A DNA stretch of 64,000 nt from Escarpia spicata (Eukaryota; Annelida; Polychaeta; Sabellida; Siboglinidae): the NCBI GenBank assembly GCA_963995525.1, contig OZ023205.1:45586704-45650703 (forward strand), read 5' to 3'. The number at the start of each line of letters is the position of its first letter. Position 1 is the first letter of the stretch. The notes below the pieces were generated by a model. That model searched no databases. It saw only the letters and a list, made by a program, of their open reading frames with translations, and was not told where the DNA came from. Position numbers and translations under genes: made by a program. Below, piece by piece: positions 44,681 to 57,977 of the stretch.

Positions 44681-46451
44681 AACTAATGCATCACATTGGT
44701 TATATAAATCTTTGTCGTGATCATCTGTTCTGAAACCAAGAACTCATACACATTCACACATACACTCATTACACAAAATGTTCTCATAGAGTAAGTACCA
44801 CACAAAAGTTTGGGGACCTAACCATGAATCACGCAATATGATTAACACAAAAATTAGCTGATGGTACACACATTATACGTATAAATATCTAGAAGTCATA
44901 CACATTCACATGTACACTCATTACACGAAATGTTGTCATAGCATAAGTTCCAGACAAACGTTTGGGTATCTAAACATAAATGGTGATGTTATATCATTAT
45001 TATCGGATAGTTTACCACTATTGCTCATCTTAATGCAATCATTCACAACATTTATTAAAAAGCCATAAACCACAATTAACCAATGATAAGCAGTGTTGCC
45101 AAGATATCTTTTGAAAATCCATCGTCAAATAGTAGCGCAAATTATCGTCATATCCTAAATTAATGTAATGTGTAATGTGAATGTTCTATTCTAAATGTTA
45201 CAAATCAAAAGTGGTTTCAAGAAATGCACTATTTTAAACAATGATGATGTCAGTTGTATTACTACGGAAGTTACTGTATTGTAAAGAATGTACAATTGCC
45301 TTTTTCAACTTACGAAATGTAGATTTTATTTATTATACCAGTACATATCTCGCCAATAATTTTATCACATGCACAACCAACTTATACATTATCGACCAGA
45401 ATTGAGGCAGGAGTGTGAAACATCTGCATGAAATGGTTTTAAATGTCGGTGGAATTGTGTAATCTTTCCAACTGATCATTTTGTTATAGCTGAGTCACCA
45501 TGCACAATCACTTGTTGGCAGACAGGATACTCATATCTTACGTAAGACTAAGACCAGCCTAAATTCAAGGCTAAAATTTGTGCATTAAAATAACTTCAAG
45601 GTCGTCTGAAATAATGTGTGGTTGTTTCTTTATTCATGTAAGGTTATTCATCAAACGTCTTGAACAATTTCAATAGCGTATGCTCACAGCTATTTTGGGA
45701 ATCTGCACCACTAGCATTGTGCCACTGGGGGTCAACAGAAATGGTACAAAGACTAAATGAAAACAAACATGCAAATGCAACAAGTGTGTACAAAATCAGT
45801 GTGGAGCTTCTTGAACTAAACCGACCTGTCCAAGAAGCAAAAGAGAGAGAGATGAGAGAGAGGGGGTGAGAGAGGAGGAGAGAGGGTGGTGAGAGAGGTG
45901 TGAGTGAAGAGAGAGGGGGTGAGTGAAGAGAGAGAGGGTGAGAGAGAAGGGGGAGAGTGAGACAGACGGGGAAGAGAGGGAGCGAGAGAGGGGATGGTGA
46001 GAGAGAAGGGGGAGAGAGGGGAAGAGAGGGGGATAGAGGTAGTGAAATACATAGATGAAGTGATGGGAGAGAGGAAGAGAGGGTACAGGGAGAATAAGGG
46101 GAAGGAAAGAGAGCAAGAGAGGGGCAGGAGAGGGAATGTCATAGCCAAAAGTTGTTGCTAAGTTAGGTACCTGCAGTGAGTGAGCACCTGCCTAATGCGA
46201 CCTACATAAACTGGTTTTTATATGTGTAACAGGGCAAGTAATTACAAGTGTTACACCTTTTTTGCTATTTTTCAATTTATAACTTAATAATTAGCTACTT
46301 TATTATGTTTGTTGTTGTTGTTGTTGTTGAAATAAAGTTTCATTCATAAAAAAAATGGTACAGGACATACTAAAACATCGCCATATCACGTCAGCTGTCG
46401 GACCACACCTAATTCTCTGAACACCTGCCTAATGTGACCTACATAAACTGG
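44681..46451. repeat. Type A tail with GA tract and insert, U4
   Basis: GA-rich at 45841-46140; 30-bp repeats at 46185-46214 and 46422-46451 around the extra unit-start copy. Confidence 0.8.
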
Positions 46452-47472
46452 TCATGAGATCACATTTTATCTGTTTTAGAGTGACCAGCCATGATTCGAA
46501 CATAGCAGGCCTCAAAATAGATGACTGCTTAGGGACAAATTGCCAGGACGTTATTTGCAATGAAGAATAAAGATGCTTCAATTCCAATAAAGCACACCTA
46601 ACGAGAAAGTAAATACAAAACAGGAAAACTGTGTGAAGAGGGATATGAGAACTTCAGAGGAGGATCAAGGATGGAGAGGGGGCTCAGAAGGGAATAACCA
46701 AAGAAATTAAGAACACGTAGAAGTCCAAAGGCACGGCAGCTTTACCATATGTCTAAGGAGAAAGACTGTTGTACAAGGAGGTGCACATGCCAAAATTTGT
46801 ACTGTGTTATACAATATTATAGAGGTTTTTATATGTGTAACAGGGCAAGTAATTACAAGTGTTACACCTTTTTTGCTATTTTTCAATTTATAATTTAATA
46901 ATTAGCTACTTTATTATGTTTGTTGTTGTTGAAATGAAGTTAAAAAAACTGGTACAGGACATACTAAAACATCGCCATATCATGTCAGCTGTCAGATCAC
47001 ACCTAATTCTCTGAATTAGGAGGGACACGTCATCAGCAAAAAAGCAAATGTTCAGAAATCTGCAAGCGTAATAGGGGTCTAGCAGAGTAGTTGTGGGTCA
47101 TACCATTTTCTTTGATATTAACATAAATCACTAAAACAGGCAGAATTCATTCTGAAATTGTGTTATTATTTTAGGTACTGTAAACAAATGTGTAGAGATC
47201 ATAACATTCACTTTAACTACAGCAAACCAGAAATAAATCACAACTTCAAACATTGATCAGCATCTAGCAAATATATGTGTAGGTACATAATAGGTTATCC
47301 AAGTATTCTTTCTAAAGTCCACCACACAATATCATTTTTAGCACAATGAACCCATCACAAGTTGGTAACTCTTGTGCCCCACTGCATGGTATCTTTAGTA
47401 AAGGAATTGTCTATATGAGTTGGTGAAGAACACTGTTTACAAAAGGTTTGAACATAAAGAACTATAACTCAC

Positions 47473-47556
47473 ACAAGTACTTCCATCTTCCGACACTGCA
47501 GCAAGGCGCATGCTACAGACGCCATGGATCTAGCTCTGATTGCACATGACTGCAAG
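47473..47556 (-). CDS. LRR-84 exon, module U5
   Basis: Same as U3 and U4. It lies inside the part of U5 homogenised by the tandem duplication, unlike its partner LRR-87 exon. Confidence 0.7.
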
Positions 47557-48485
47557 CTGCAAACAGACATTTTTACTACATTTGGTATCTGTTTTACATA
47601 AAAAAATAAAGAAGTTCATAAAATTGAATTCCAGTCAAATGTCCTGCTCCTGTCCAAGTCACTGAATCATATTTGTCACTTATCAACTGCAACTGTCTTT
47701 GTTTCACCGCAGTGACACTATTGGGGTCATTGCATTGATGCGCACAATTCAATATTATGATTAATTTGGTGATACCATTTTTGCACAGTTAACTTAGTAG
47801 CAAGGCAGAAACAACAAAATACTGGAGATTTTATAGTGCTGATATTGTTTTCACTGAACGTGTAAAATATGTTGTTATTGAATTAAGCAAATATACAAAA
47901 TGTAGAAATGATGTGCCCTACATATATAATATTACAACAAAAGTAACAACTGTATTTCAGTAATCAGAACCTCTCACAAGAAATTAACATACAATACTAA
48001 GTTATCATATTATTTATAATTAGTATTATTTATGATAATCAAAGTGACCCTACACATTTCATTGTTATCAGATTGGGGAGTAACTCAGATAAAACAACAC
48101 CTTTTTGTTCACAGAACTCAGCTTAACCTGGGAATGTGCACTCCATGTATAGTAGTGTCCAGAATCAAGGACGACCCACATTACATTAACATTATCTGAA
48201 ACTGTGGATCCATGTATATGATATATTTCTTATCAATTCCAGTTTGTTGTGCCGATGAGCAGAGGTTTCTAATTATTTAGGTATTATATTTATTGTTATT
48301 AGTTAGCATTATTATTATAATTATCTCTAATGTATGCAAATGTCATGATATATGCATGCCAGTACAGTGTTACAATTAGGACTAGTCATGTGACACTCAC
48401 TGCCCTATTGGCTGATCAATTGGTTGTTTACACTTCGAAGGGTTAACTTGTGGCTAATGTCAAAACAAGTAATGCAGCCACTTAC

Positions 48486-48572
48486 TATAACTCTCGTAGA
48501 GATGGCATAGAGCTAATGCTGGTGGCCAACGCTTCAGCGGCGTCTTGATCACTCAGGTCGTTTTGAGAGAGG
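48486..48572 (-). CDS. LRR-87 exon, module U5
   Basis: Encodes LSQNDLSDQDAAEAL then ATSISSMPSLREL. It shares the two Gln residues with U0 but the RE ending with U1-U4. Several codon third positions differ (TTG for CTG, ATT for ATC) without changing residues. Donor GTAAGTGG, acceptor TTTGCAG. Confidence 0.7.
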
Positions 48573-49100
48573 CTGCAAAGTATTCTTTTATTAATTAAAA
48601 TAACAATATGTGTAGACATTATGCAAAACATAAGTATAAAAAACAATGTTACATTTACAAATACAGTGTAGAACTGACATGATCTGGACACCCAACAAAC
48701 ACAATCCTTATCGCCATAACCAAACATCAAATTGTGTGCAACCATGTCCATACAAACCTGCTTCTGCAACTGGCTTATCCTGTCTCGAATAATCTCCAAA
48801 TATGCATTGTGTGGCTAGTTTAAATAATATCCACAAATAGATCGATATAAAAGTGCATATGTTGATTTAAATTGTCGAAAGAATTTCCTTTGGCCGTTAC
48901 ATCTTGTAACTGGCCAGCGTCAATTACTGGACTGACAGTTATCCTTCAAAACACGGTGCATTTGTTCATAACATGGTTTTTGAGATATCAGTAGACCTAG
49001 TCGAAGACATAAAGTAAGAATGACATTACATCAATTACATTACTGAGAAGGCACTATAAACCTAAATACAACTTTCACCAGGGTTGAGAACATTTGTTTG

Positions 49101-49173
49101 AGCAGGATGGAGAAGTAGTGGTTGCGAGTTCAGCACGGGAATTGAGGGGATGGTGGTTCAATTCCACATGCCA
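49101..49173 (+). mobile_element. tRNA-derived SINE head (copy 2)
   Basis: GTAGTGGTTGCGAG and GGTTCAATTCCAC in A- and B-box positions, 5-prime start AGCAGGATGG. Confidence 0.4.
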
Positions 49174-49310
49174 CCGTTTCAAAGTTTAGACTTCATTAAG
49201 CCCATGTTGCCTGTGGCAATCCAAGCTTAGATACATGTAAATCATGAAGATAACACAAGTCATCATCAGGACAAAGAGGGATGTCAACTGAACTCTCCTT
49301 TCTCTAAAAA

Positions 49311-49667
49311 GTGTTGCCATCAATACAAATCTATGACCATTCTATGCTCGACGAGGACCGATCTGTGTTAAGACATTGTCAGGAGTTTATGCTATACTCA
49401 TTGATGTTAAAAAGGCATGTCAAACAAGTTCCTGCAGATCAAGCAACTAAGTGGATGAACACATCATGGAAGAAGCAGATTGCAACGTCACAGGACATAA
49501 CATATGATGACGAGGAAGAGACCACATGCTTCAATTCCACCTGTGACCATCTCAAAATGTGGACAATTTTTTTCACTTTACCTTGCCTGTATCATTTCAG
49601 TGAGACACTCGTTGGTCCCTTCTATCTAGTGCATGTGTCACAGGATGGAATAGATCACACACACTAA
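49311..49667 (+). other. 118-codon open frame of unknown meaning
   Basis: Open frame containing DRSVLRHCQEFMLYSLML and ATKWMNTSWKKQI, repeated with the same length at 58807-59163. The copies differ at about ten residues, mostly replacements, which does not suggest selection. The start is TTG rather than ATG. Possibly an old transposon ORF piece. Confidence 0.25.
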
Positions 49668-49934
49668 ATCAATGCGTAACCTGTTGTAATGAAATATCGT
49701 CACTGACTTTGTGTAAAGGAACAGAAAGTGCAACAACACTCATCCAGTATCTTTGGCAATCAAATGCACTGCACCAACTTCACAAAGTGAAGGAGTCAGC
49801 GATCTTCTAACAGACGACGACTCTGAAAAGCAGCATGCTATCACCAACATTTAGCAATGACTGATTGAGGAAACTAGTGTTTCATGGTGCACTGAAGAAG
49901 CAATGCTGAGAAGCATTTTCTTCTTCTTGCTGTT

Positions 49935-50200
49935 GGTGCTGTCAATCATCATCATCATCATCATCATCATTGTGCAGCCATAGTGTCCCATGGTTGGGCA
50001 AAGTCCTCAGCATGTCTTTACCACATGTGCCTACCTTGCGCTATCCTCTGCCAGATGGTGCCTTTCCATGTCCACTTCTGTGTTCTGATTTGTTCTATCA
50101 CGACTATGACCTTTGTCTTCTCTCTTACCCAGCTGTTTGTTTTTCTCTCCCGAAAAAATCATTCAGCTGATTATTCTGGCATTGAAGGAGGTGTTCGCAC
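49935..50200 (-). mobile_element. RTE-like LINE 3-prime end with ATG-repeat tail
   Basis: Read on the minus strand, a short coding end (DMERHHLAEDSAR, then FAQPWDTMAAQ in related frames) runs into a repeated ATG tail (49945-49970 as ATC repeats on plus). A simple-repeat tail is typical of RTE-type LINEs. A deleted version with the same tail is at 59443-59475. Confidence 0.5.
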
Positions 50201-50299
50201 TGAATTCCAGTCCATGGAACAAATAGAAATAGAATAAAGATGAGAACTGAAAAGAAACCCTGAGAAAAATGAGAGACGGAGAGAACTGAAAGTAAATTA

Positions 50300-51304
50300 A
50301 TAAATAAATACATAAAGGGAGGTGACTAGTTAGTGGGAAGCCTGTGATACATCCTTGGTAAGAGAGTTCCAGTTCTTTATACTGCATCACAGAAACGACG
50401 AACCTCTGTACTGCGTTTTGCTGGTTGACCTGTTGATTGATCATGGTCACGGCGCAGGCAAGATGGTGGTGGGACTAGATTCTTTCTGAGGCTGGTGCAT
50501 TCTACTAGGCTATTTTGGATCTTATACAGCATGGCAAGGCACGCATTCTTGTAGCGTAGTTTAACTTCCAGCAACAGTCACCCAAGTGGTTCCAACATAA
50601 GGTGTGTTGTGATACCTGTTCATCACAAAGTGGGCAGCGCGTCTCTGCATGGCCTCCAGTTACTCTTATGGATCTACAGGTCTAAGACTAACAAAGCATA
50701 TTCCAGTAAGGGCACAATGAAAGCCTTGTACACTATTTCCTTGATGGCACTGTAGTTGATCTTCAGGTTTTGCTGGAGGAAACCAAGCATATCGTTGGCT
50801 TTGTTGACTGTGTTGTTCATGTGGCTTTCTAGTTAATGTTATGCTGAATGGTGATGCCCTGGTACTTTATGTTGGAGGCTGTGGTCAGCATGTGGCCGTG
50901 CAGCTGGTATGCATGGTGTAGTGGACGTCTGCTTCTGGTGATTGTCAGGCACACGCATTTGGCAGAGTGGAGCATCATATCCCAGCTCTTCTCACATTTC
51001 ACAAGGTGATAGAGGTCCTGCTGTAGCTGGTCATGGAAAAAGCCTGTGGTTTTCATTCTGGTGACTGCGGTGTCATCTGGAAGTCTTGACAGCGTTATCG
51101 GCTTCTCAGGGCGTTAATGTATGTCAGGAACAAACAGGGCCCAAGAACAGACCCATGGGTACACCTGACCTAACGCTGACTAAGGCTAATTGAGGAGCAA
51201 GACACACTCATAACTGCCTAGTGCAGCCCACTGAGAAAGCTGGTGATCCACGTGATGCTGGAGCCCTTGATGCCGTAGCAAGCAGGCTGTGGTTCAGTTG
51301 ATCA
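50300..51304 (-). mobile_element. LINE-C copy 2 (Jockey-like), RT to 3-prime end
   Basis: From right to left: KAFDQLNH (about 51280-51304), RT with GPCLFLTYIN (about 51110-51160) and a decayed DD region near 51070, SFLQDQLQQDLYHL-type text (50829-51056), and the C-terminal region LRYKNACLAMLYKIQNSLVE (50377-50574). Many frameshifts. Confidence 0.75.
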
Positions 51305-51815
51305 AATGCCTTGGTTGTTGTTGTCCTCATTGTTCCCTGTCTTCAGGGGTGGGGCTGGCTTGGATACGCCAACAATTTCTTTTTATTTCTCTTCCTCTTC
51401 TTTCTATCTCATCCTCCTCATCGTGCTTGCACTACTTTCTCTTCCACCCTTCTCCATTCTCCTCGGTCTTTTGTTCTTTTCCTCCATTCCCCTTTCCATC
51501 CCTCCAGGTCTCTCTTCACGCAATCCTCCCACCTCAGTCTCGGTCGCCCTCGTCCTCTTTTCCCTCCACTCACCGGACATCTGCTTTCTTTGCCATCCGG
51601 TCTTCTCCCATTCACTCCACATGTCCTGCCCAGTTCAACCGACTTCTCACCAACTTCTTCTTGAAACTTTCTTTCACACCAACATGGTCCCTCACTCAGT
51701 TCTTCCACTTTTCGCTGATCTATTCTCTTTAACCCCGCAATTCTCCTGACCCAGTTGTTTTCGCACACTTGTAACCACTCCTGTTGTTTCTCTGTCATTG
51801 CTATAGTTTCTAGGT
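51305..51815 (-). mobile_element. LINE-B copy 2, nested beside LINE-C
   Basis: Minus frame 51418-51798 encodes TEKQQEWLQVCENNWVRRIA and RGRGRPRLRWEDCVKRDLE, the C-terminal end of a LINE related to LINE-E. The 3-prime join to LINE-C equals that at 18238; its 5-prime side here abuts LINE-D instead. Confidence 0.75.
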
Positions 51816-51819
51816 CGTA

Positions 51820-52815
51820 CCGATGCGAACGTATTTAACCTTCAACAGCTGAAAGCCAAGAACAAGACTTGACAGCTACTTGTACGAGACCTACTCTTTG
51901 TTGATGACTGGGCCCTTGTTGCACATTCAATCGCTGACAATTACTGGCTGTTTTGCCAAAGCATCCCGCCGTTTTGGACTCACAATCAGTCTAAAGAAAA
52001 CAGAAGTAATGTTCCAACCAAAGCCTGGAACCAACCATGTACCACCAAATGTTACAATTGATAACTTCCCATTAAATGTTGTGGAGAAATCTGCATATCT
52101 GGGTAGCAAGTTATCTATAAATACAATGATTGACGATAAAATGTATGTCAATCTTGGGAAGGCAAGCGAATCTTTTGGTAGACTAACAAAGCGCCTATGG
52201 AATGAACTTGGTGTACGCTTGAGCACAAAAATGTGCCGTCGTACTGTCAACATTGCTGTAAGGTTGTGAGGCGTGAACACCATATCAATGCCATATCAGA
52301 CATATAGAGCAATTCCACTTGCGCTGCCTACGGGAGATTGCAGGCATCAAGTGGCAACACATGATACCAAACACTGAGGTGCTGTACAAATGCAAAACGT
52401 TCGGAATCCAGTTTCATATCCAGCGTGCACAACTACGATGATGTGGTCACTTGGTCCGCATGACGGATGAGCACATACCAAAGGCACTTTTCTACGGTCA
52501 ACTGAAGACTGGTTCGCGCTCACGAGGTGGGCAATGCAAATGATACAAAGACGCCCTGAAGGCCATGCTGGAGTCATGCTCTATCCCGTACATGCTCCAA
52601 TCCGTACAACACCTGGTTAGATACTGAAAACAATCGCCCCCTCAAGAGACAAAGAATGCAACAGAAGAACGGTCAACCTCTACCCAGATCTATGACTGTG
52701 CCATCTGTGGTCGCCAATGCGTTTTGTGCATTGGCCTATAGTCTTCAAAGGACGCACAACTGACTCAGGTCGAGCTCCACCGTTCGACGGCTCACTCCAT
52801 TCATTCATTTAAATT
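51820..52815 (+). mobile_element. LINE-D, RT palm/thumb to C-terminal zinc finger
   Basis: The plus frame 51880-52269 reads CFAKASRRFGLTISLKKTEV, EKSAYLGSKLS and KASESFGRLTKRLWNE. Later frames give RRHIEQFHLRCLREIAGIKW (about 52290-52350) and RAQLRWCGHLVRMTDE-like text near 52430-52470. The end encodes YDCAICGRQC (about 52690-52720), a zinc-finger-like Cys cluster followed by QRTHN in a shifted frame. The upstream FADD box is degraded (near 51895). Not functional. Confidence 0.75.
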
Positions 52816-53880
52816 TACCAGATGCACAACCATCTTATATAGCATCAGTCAATATTGTGGCAATAGTATGTCATATCTGCATGGCACCAGCCTGGTGGTA
52901 GCTTTTCTTTCTCCTTTAATAATGATTCCTGTGTGTAAGCTATCAAGTTCAATGAGCTTTCCTCTTTAGAGTCGTCTTAGTGCTGTAAACGTTTCCTCAC
53001 AGGAGAAGGTTGAGAATAGATTCATATATCAACACTTGAAGATTTTTGTAACGCAAATATTTCCATGTACGTTTCTCGCGTGAAGATGTCCATGTTTGGT
53101 GGTGTTCTCTTACAACTGTGTTGTGATGTGAGGCATTTGTTCTGACAGGCACTTGGAATGTAGAAGTTCTGAGAGTGACATCGTTGATGGTCTCTCATAG
53201 CTTTATGTAGTATGGGTAAAATCAGTTATCTCCACAAGTTCTCAGCAGCATTTGTTTCGTTTTTCATCCAGGCATTGGCTGTCCTGTGGATGTTTGTTCT
53301 TCAGGATAGTGTCATCATCGAGATCCTGATATTTGTTTTCAAAGAAAGGGATGCACTGTCTTCAGAAAAACCCACGGGTTGCTAGATATATGATGCAATT
53401 GCAGCAAAAATATACAAATACGGAGGGATGAAGCTCACTAAACAACTTGTCCAACTCTTTACTGTCATCTGGGACAGCAGACATGGCATCGGAAATTATG
53501 AAAACTCTGACTACACATTTGAAACACATCATAAATTTACTATGCATGCATCTAATGTTACATACTCATCAGATAGCATTGTATGTAGATAACAAATTGC
53601 ACCATACCATCATTATATTGATATTTTTATATATGTATGTTTAACTTATATTAATGTAATGTCATATTTTCCCTCAAAATCAAATTTTTTGGGCAACAAT
53701 ATGTTTTGTGTTTACAACAATAATTAGATGAACTTGATCATGGGATTTTATTTCTGTATATTTAGTTTGAATTATGAATGAATAAATTTATATTTTCCCT
53801 AAAACCTCACATGGAAAAATGAGAAAAATACTCTTCATGTTCACCACAATAGTTAGCCAATTTTAAGCATTGTTGCAAAC
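52816..53880. other. Mostly unassigned AT-rich sequence
   Basis: Bases 52815-52890 resemble the type A tail (28705-28790). Bases 53362-53547 (minus) hold the frame SAVPDDSKELDKLFSELHP, with no recognised homology or splice context. Bases 53769-53880 reappear at 59476-59590. Nothing else identified. Confidence 0.4.
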
Positions 53881-53887
53881 ATTTTAG

Positions 53888-55150
53888 ATAGGGTGAAAAC
53901 AGCAGTTGACTCAAAACTGAGGGATCACCAGGCAGGATTCCGACAGGAAAGATCATTCACTGACCCGATAACAAACCTACACATCATAATTGAGCTGTAT
54001 ATGGAATGGAACTCTCCCGCATATGCTAATTATATCGACTTTGAAAAAGCTTTCGACTGCGTAGACCGTGACGCTATGTGGAAATTGATGACATTACGGA
54101 ATTCTAGAGAAGTTCATCTCCATAATCAAAAGCACATACAAGGGAATGACCTGCAGAATCCTGCATCAAGGGAATACTACAGACAAGTTTGATGTAAAGA
54201 CAGGTGTGAGAACATCACTATCACCATTTATCTTTCTGATGGCTATTGACTGGACCATGAGAACAGCTACATAAGGAAAATGGCATACTGTTCACTCTGG
54301 GGGAAACTAGAAGAACTAGACTTTGTTGATAATGTGGCTCTTCTTTCACACAACCAAAACCAAATGCAAGGAAAAACATCACTAATAGAAACAACTGCAG
54401 CCACCTTAGAATTAAAAGTGAACAAAGTGAACAAAGGTAAAATCAAGATCATGAGAATGCTTGTAGAAAGGTAGAGAGTCATGATGGACAGAAAAATCTC
54501 AAAAAAGTTGAAAGGAAAGTCCTAAGAGTGTGTGTTACACAGGCATGCCTTTATGGTCTGAAAACAGTGGCGCTGACAGAACAACAACAGAGGCTGCAAA
54601 TTTGTGAGAACAACTGGGTTAGAAGAATAACAAGAACAAAGATGGTAGATAGAAGAAGAACAAATGACCTGAGAACAGAGGTTGGAATGCAATGTAATGT
54701 AACAGGAAGATTATTGAGAAGCCGGATTAGATGAGCAGGCCAATTGGCAAGAATGGATGCCGAAAAAATAGCAAAGAGAGCAGAGGCGGAACAACATAAA
54801 GGACACAGGAAAAGGGGAAGGCCACAGTTGAGATGGGAGGTCTGTGTGAGGAGGGACATGAGAAGATCAGGGGAGGATGACCGATGGAGAGAGGGAGCGA
54901 TGGACAGAAGATTATGGAAGGAATAGACACTGAGAATGGATCAGCTTGACTGTACTTGACCCTCACCCCTGTACCCAGGGAACAAGGAGGAGAGCAACAT
55001 TTTGCGTAATGAATGGAACAGGGTTTCAGTATTTCTTCTCGTTGGTGACTAGTGAGGTGGGCTGTTTGTCTACTACACGTCAATTATTTGCAGAAATTGT
55101 CACCTCGCAGCTCAACAGCATAAACCCTTGAAACAACTTACAAGCTACAA
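53888..55150 (+). mobile_element. LINE-E, longer copy, U5
   Basis: It includes the RT N-terminal boxes (LRDHQAGFRQERSFTDPI, ANYIDFEKAFDCVDRDAMWK) missing from U1-U4, then GVRTSLSPFIFLMAIDW and FVDNVALLSH. The second Asp of the active-site pair is Asn. A 1-bp shift breaks the RT frame after MWKLM, and the C-terminal frame has the same TGA as U2 plus a 3-bp deletion. Confidence 0.8.
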
Positions 55151-55165
55151 CAAATGCATCACATT

Positions 55166-56100
55166 GATTATATAAATCTTTGTCGTGATCATCATGTTTC
55201 CCACATTATAAGGTGTGTTTTATGGTGTTCAAATATACACTTGCACAAGTGTCTAAATCATAGAAGGAATGGCTTCAACAGAAGAACTGGGAAAACTCAT
55301 GTTCATTATATGTTTGAATAGGTTAGATTACAAAGGGTTAAAAATCTGTAAAAAAAAAGCTTCAATTTGCAGTTATGAACAGTCTCTGAAAAGTGAAAAG
55401 GTATTGGCATGTGAATGTTCATTTTGTCAACAGCAGTTGCCATGCTTGTGTGCTACAATACAAATTTCAAGAAAATCTGAGGTTACAGGATTTTTTAAAG
55501 GTCAAGTCAAAAGTCAAACTTGTTTTTAAAATATCTTTTCCCTATTATTAAGTGTGTTTTATGGTGTCCAAATATTCAAAATGTGTATCTTTTATGCTAC
55601 AAATATCAACAGTGCATTTAAAATGTAATAACTCTGGAAATATTTAATGGGCGTGATAACCATCATAATGTACTGTTTTGCAAATTTTGATGTGTGTTTG
55701 ATTGATAGGTCGTCAGGTAATCAAGGTTGGGACATGATTTCATCAGAAGCAAAGACGATAATGTAAATTATAGATTGATTTGATATGGAATATCCAAAAT
55801 TTTACTTCCTAAAAAGTTATATACAGTAACTCAAAAATTATATCACTGATTTTGTATTCAAATTTCAATTTAGCTTCAATTTAGCTTCAGACATATTATA
55901 CAAAATGTAAAACAAAACAGATCAGCAATTTTAAATTGTCATTCACATCATTAGTACATGGTAAGTGCTTCAACTATTCTCATTAAAAATCCCACCACAC
56001 TGTTGGATGCACAGCACAATCGCATGTTTAGAACAAAAGGATGTATTGCACAATAGGATGTTTAGCACAACATCAAGAGGCAGAAAAACTCAGTAGTGCA
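55166..56100. other. Type B tail, U5
   Basis: Counterpart of 35040-35960 at an offset of 20126; the 86-codon frame (55269-55529) has one A to V change. Confidence 0.5.
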
Positions 56101-56964
56101 GAAATATAAAACAGGAAGACTGTGTGAAGGGGGATGTGAGAACTTCAGAGGAGGATCTAGGATGGAGAGGGGGCTCAGAAGGGAATAACCAAAGAAAATA
56201 AGAACACGTAGAAGTCCAAAGGCATGAACCATATGTCAAAGGAGAAAGACTGTTGTACAAGGAGGTGCACATGCCAAAATTTGTACTGTGTTATACAATA
56301 TTATAGAGGTTTTTATATGTGTAACAGGGCAAGTAATTACAAGTGTTACACCTTTTTTGCTATTTTTCAATTTATAATTTAATAATTAGCTACTTTATTA
56401 TGTTTGTTGTTGTTGAAATGAAGTTTCATTCATTAAAAAACTGGTACAGGACATACTAAAACATCGCCATATCACGTCAGCTGTCAGACCACACCTAATT
56501 CTCTGAATTAGGAGGGACACGTCATCAGCAAAAAAGCAAATGTTCAGAAATCTGCAAGCGTAATAGGGGTCTAGCAGAGTAGTTGTGGGTCATACCATTT
56601 TCTTTGATATTAACATAAATCACTAAAACAGGCAGAATTCATTCTGAAATTGTGTTATTATTTTAGGTACTGTAAAAAAATGTGTAGAGATCATAACATT
56701 CACTTTAACTACAGCAAACCAGAAATTAATCACAACTTCAAACATTGATCAGCATCTAGCAAATATATGTATATATACATAATAGGTTATCCAAGTATTC
56801 TTTCTAAAGTCCACCACACAATACCATTTTTAGCACAATGAACCCATCACAAGTTGGTAACTCTTGTGCCCCACTGCATGGTGTCTTTAGTAAAGGTACT
56901 GTCTCTATGAGTTGGTGAAGAACACTGTTTACAAAAGGTTTGATCATAAAGAACTATAACTCAC

Positions 56965-57048
56965 GCAAGTACTTCCATCTTTCGGCACTGCAGCAAGGCG
57001 CATGCTACAGACGCCATGGATCTAGCTCCGATTGCACATGACTGCAAG
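56965..57048 (-). CDS. LRR-84 exon, module U6
   Basis: Protein text as U2 (LQSCAIGARSMASVA, CALLQCRKMEVL), trailing GC before donor GTGAGTTA, acceptor CTGTTTGCAG. Confidence 0.7.
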
Positions 57049-57977
57049 CTGCAAACAGACATTTTTACTACATTTGGTATCTGTTTTACATAAAAAAATA
57101 CAGAAGTTAATAAAATTGAATTCCAGTCAAATGTCCTGCTCCTGTCCAAGTCACTGGATCATATTTGTCACTTATCAACTGCAACTGTCTTTTTTTAACC
57201 GCAGCAATACTATTGGGGTCATTGCATTGATGCGCACAATTCAATATTATGATTAATTTTGTGATACCATTTCTGCACAGTTAACTTAGTAGCAAGGCAG
57301 AAACAACAAAATACTAGAGACTTTATAGTGCTGATATTGTTTTCACTGAACGTGTAAAATATGTTGTTATTGAATTAAGCAAATATACAAAATGTAGAAA
57401 TGATGTGCCCTACATATATAATATTACAACAAAAGTAACAACTGTATTTCAGTAATCAGAACCTCTCACAAGAAATTAACATACAATACTAAGTTATCAT
57501 ATTATTTATAATTAGTATTATTTATGATAATCAAAGTCACCCTACACATTTCATTGTTGTCAGATTGTGGAGTAACTCAGATAAAACAACACCTTTTTGT
57601 TCACAGAACTCAGCTTAACCTGGGAATCTGCGCTCCATGTGTAGTAGTGCCCAGAATCAAGGACGATCCACATTACATTAACATTATCTGAAACTGTGGG
57701 TCCATGCATATGATATATTTCTTATCAATTCCAGTTTGTTGTGCCGATGAGCGGAGGTTTCTGATTATTTAGGTATTATATTTATTGTTATTAGTTAGCA
57801 TTATTATAATAATTATCTCTAATGTATGCAAATGTCATGATATATGCATGCCAGTACAGTGTTACAATTAGGACTAGTCATGTGACACTCACTGCCCTAT
57901 TGGCTGATCAATTGGTTGTTTACACTTCGAACGGTTAACTTGTGGCTAATGTCAAAACAAGTAATGCAACCACTTAC

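Larger units (their letters stand above)
41395..46711. repeat. Segmental unit U4 (type A)
   Basis: Second 5,317-bp tandem copy. The homogenised stretch continues past its end to about 47780 in U5, where older divergence resumes. Confidence 0.9.
46712..56206. repeat. Segmental unit U5 (type B, longest)
   Basis: At 9.5 kb this is the only unit with the full stretch between LRR-87 and LINE-E. It carries the SINE head, the 118-codon frame, an RTE-like tail, LINE-C/B, LINE-D and the RT region of LINE-E. Confidence 0.8.
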
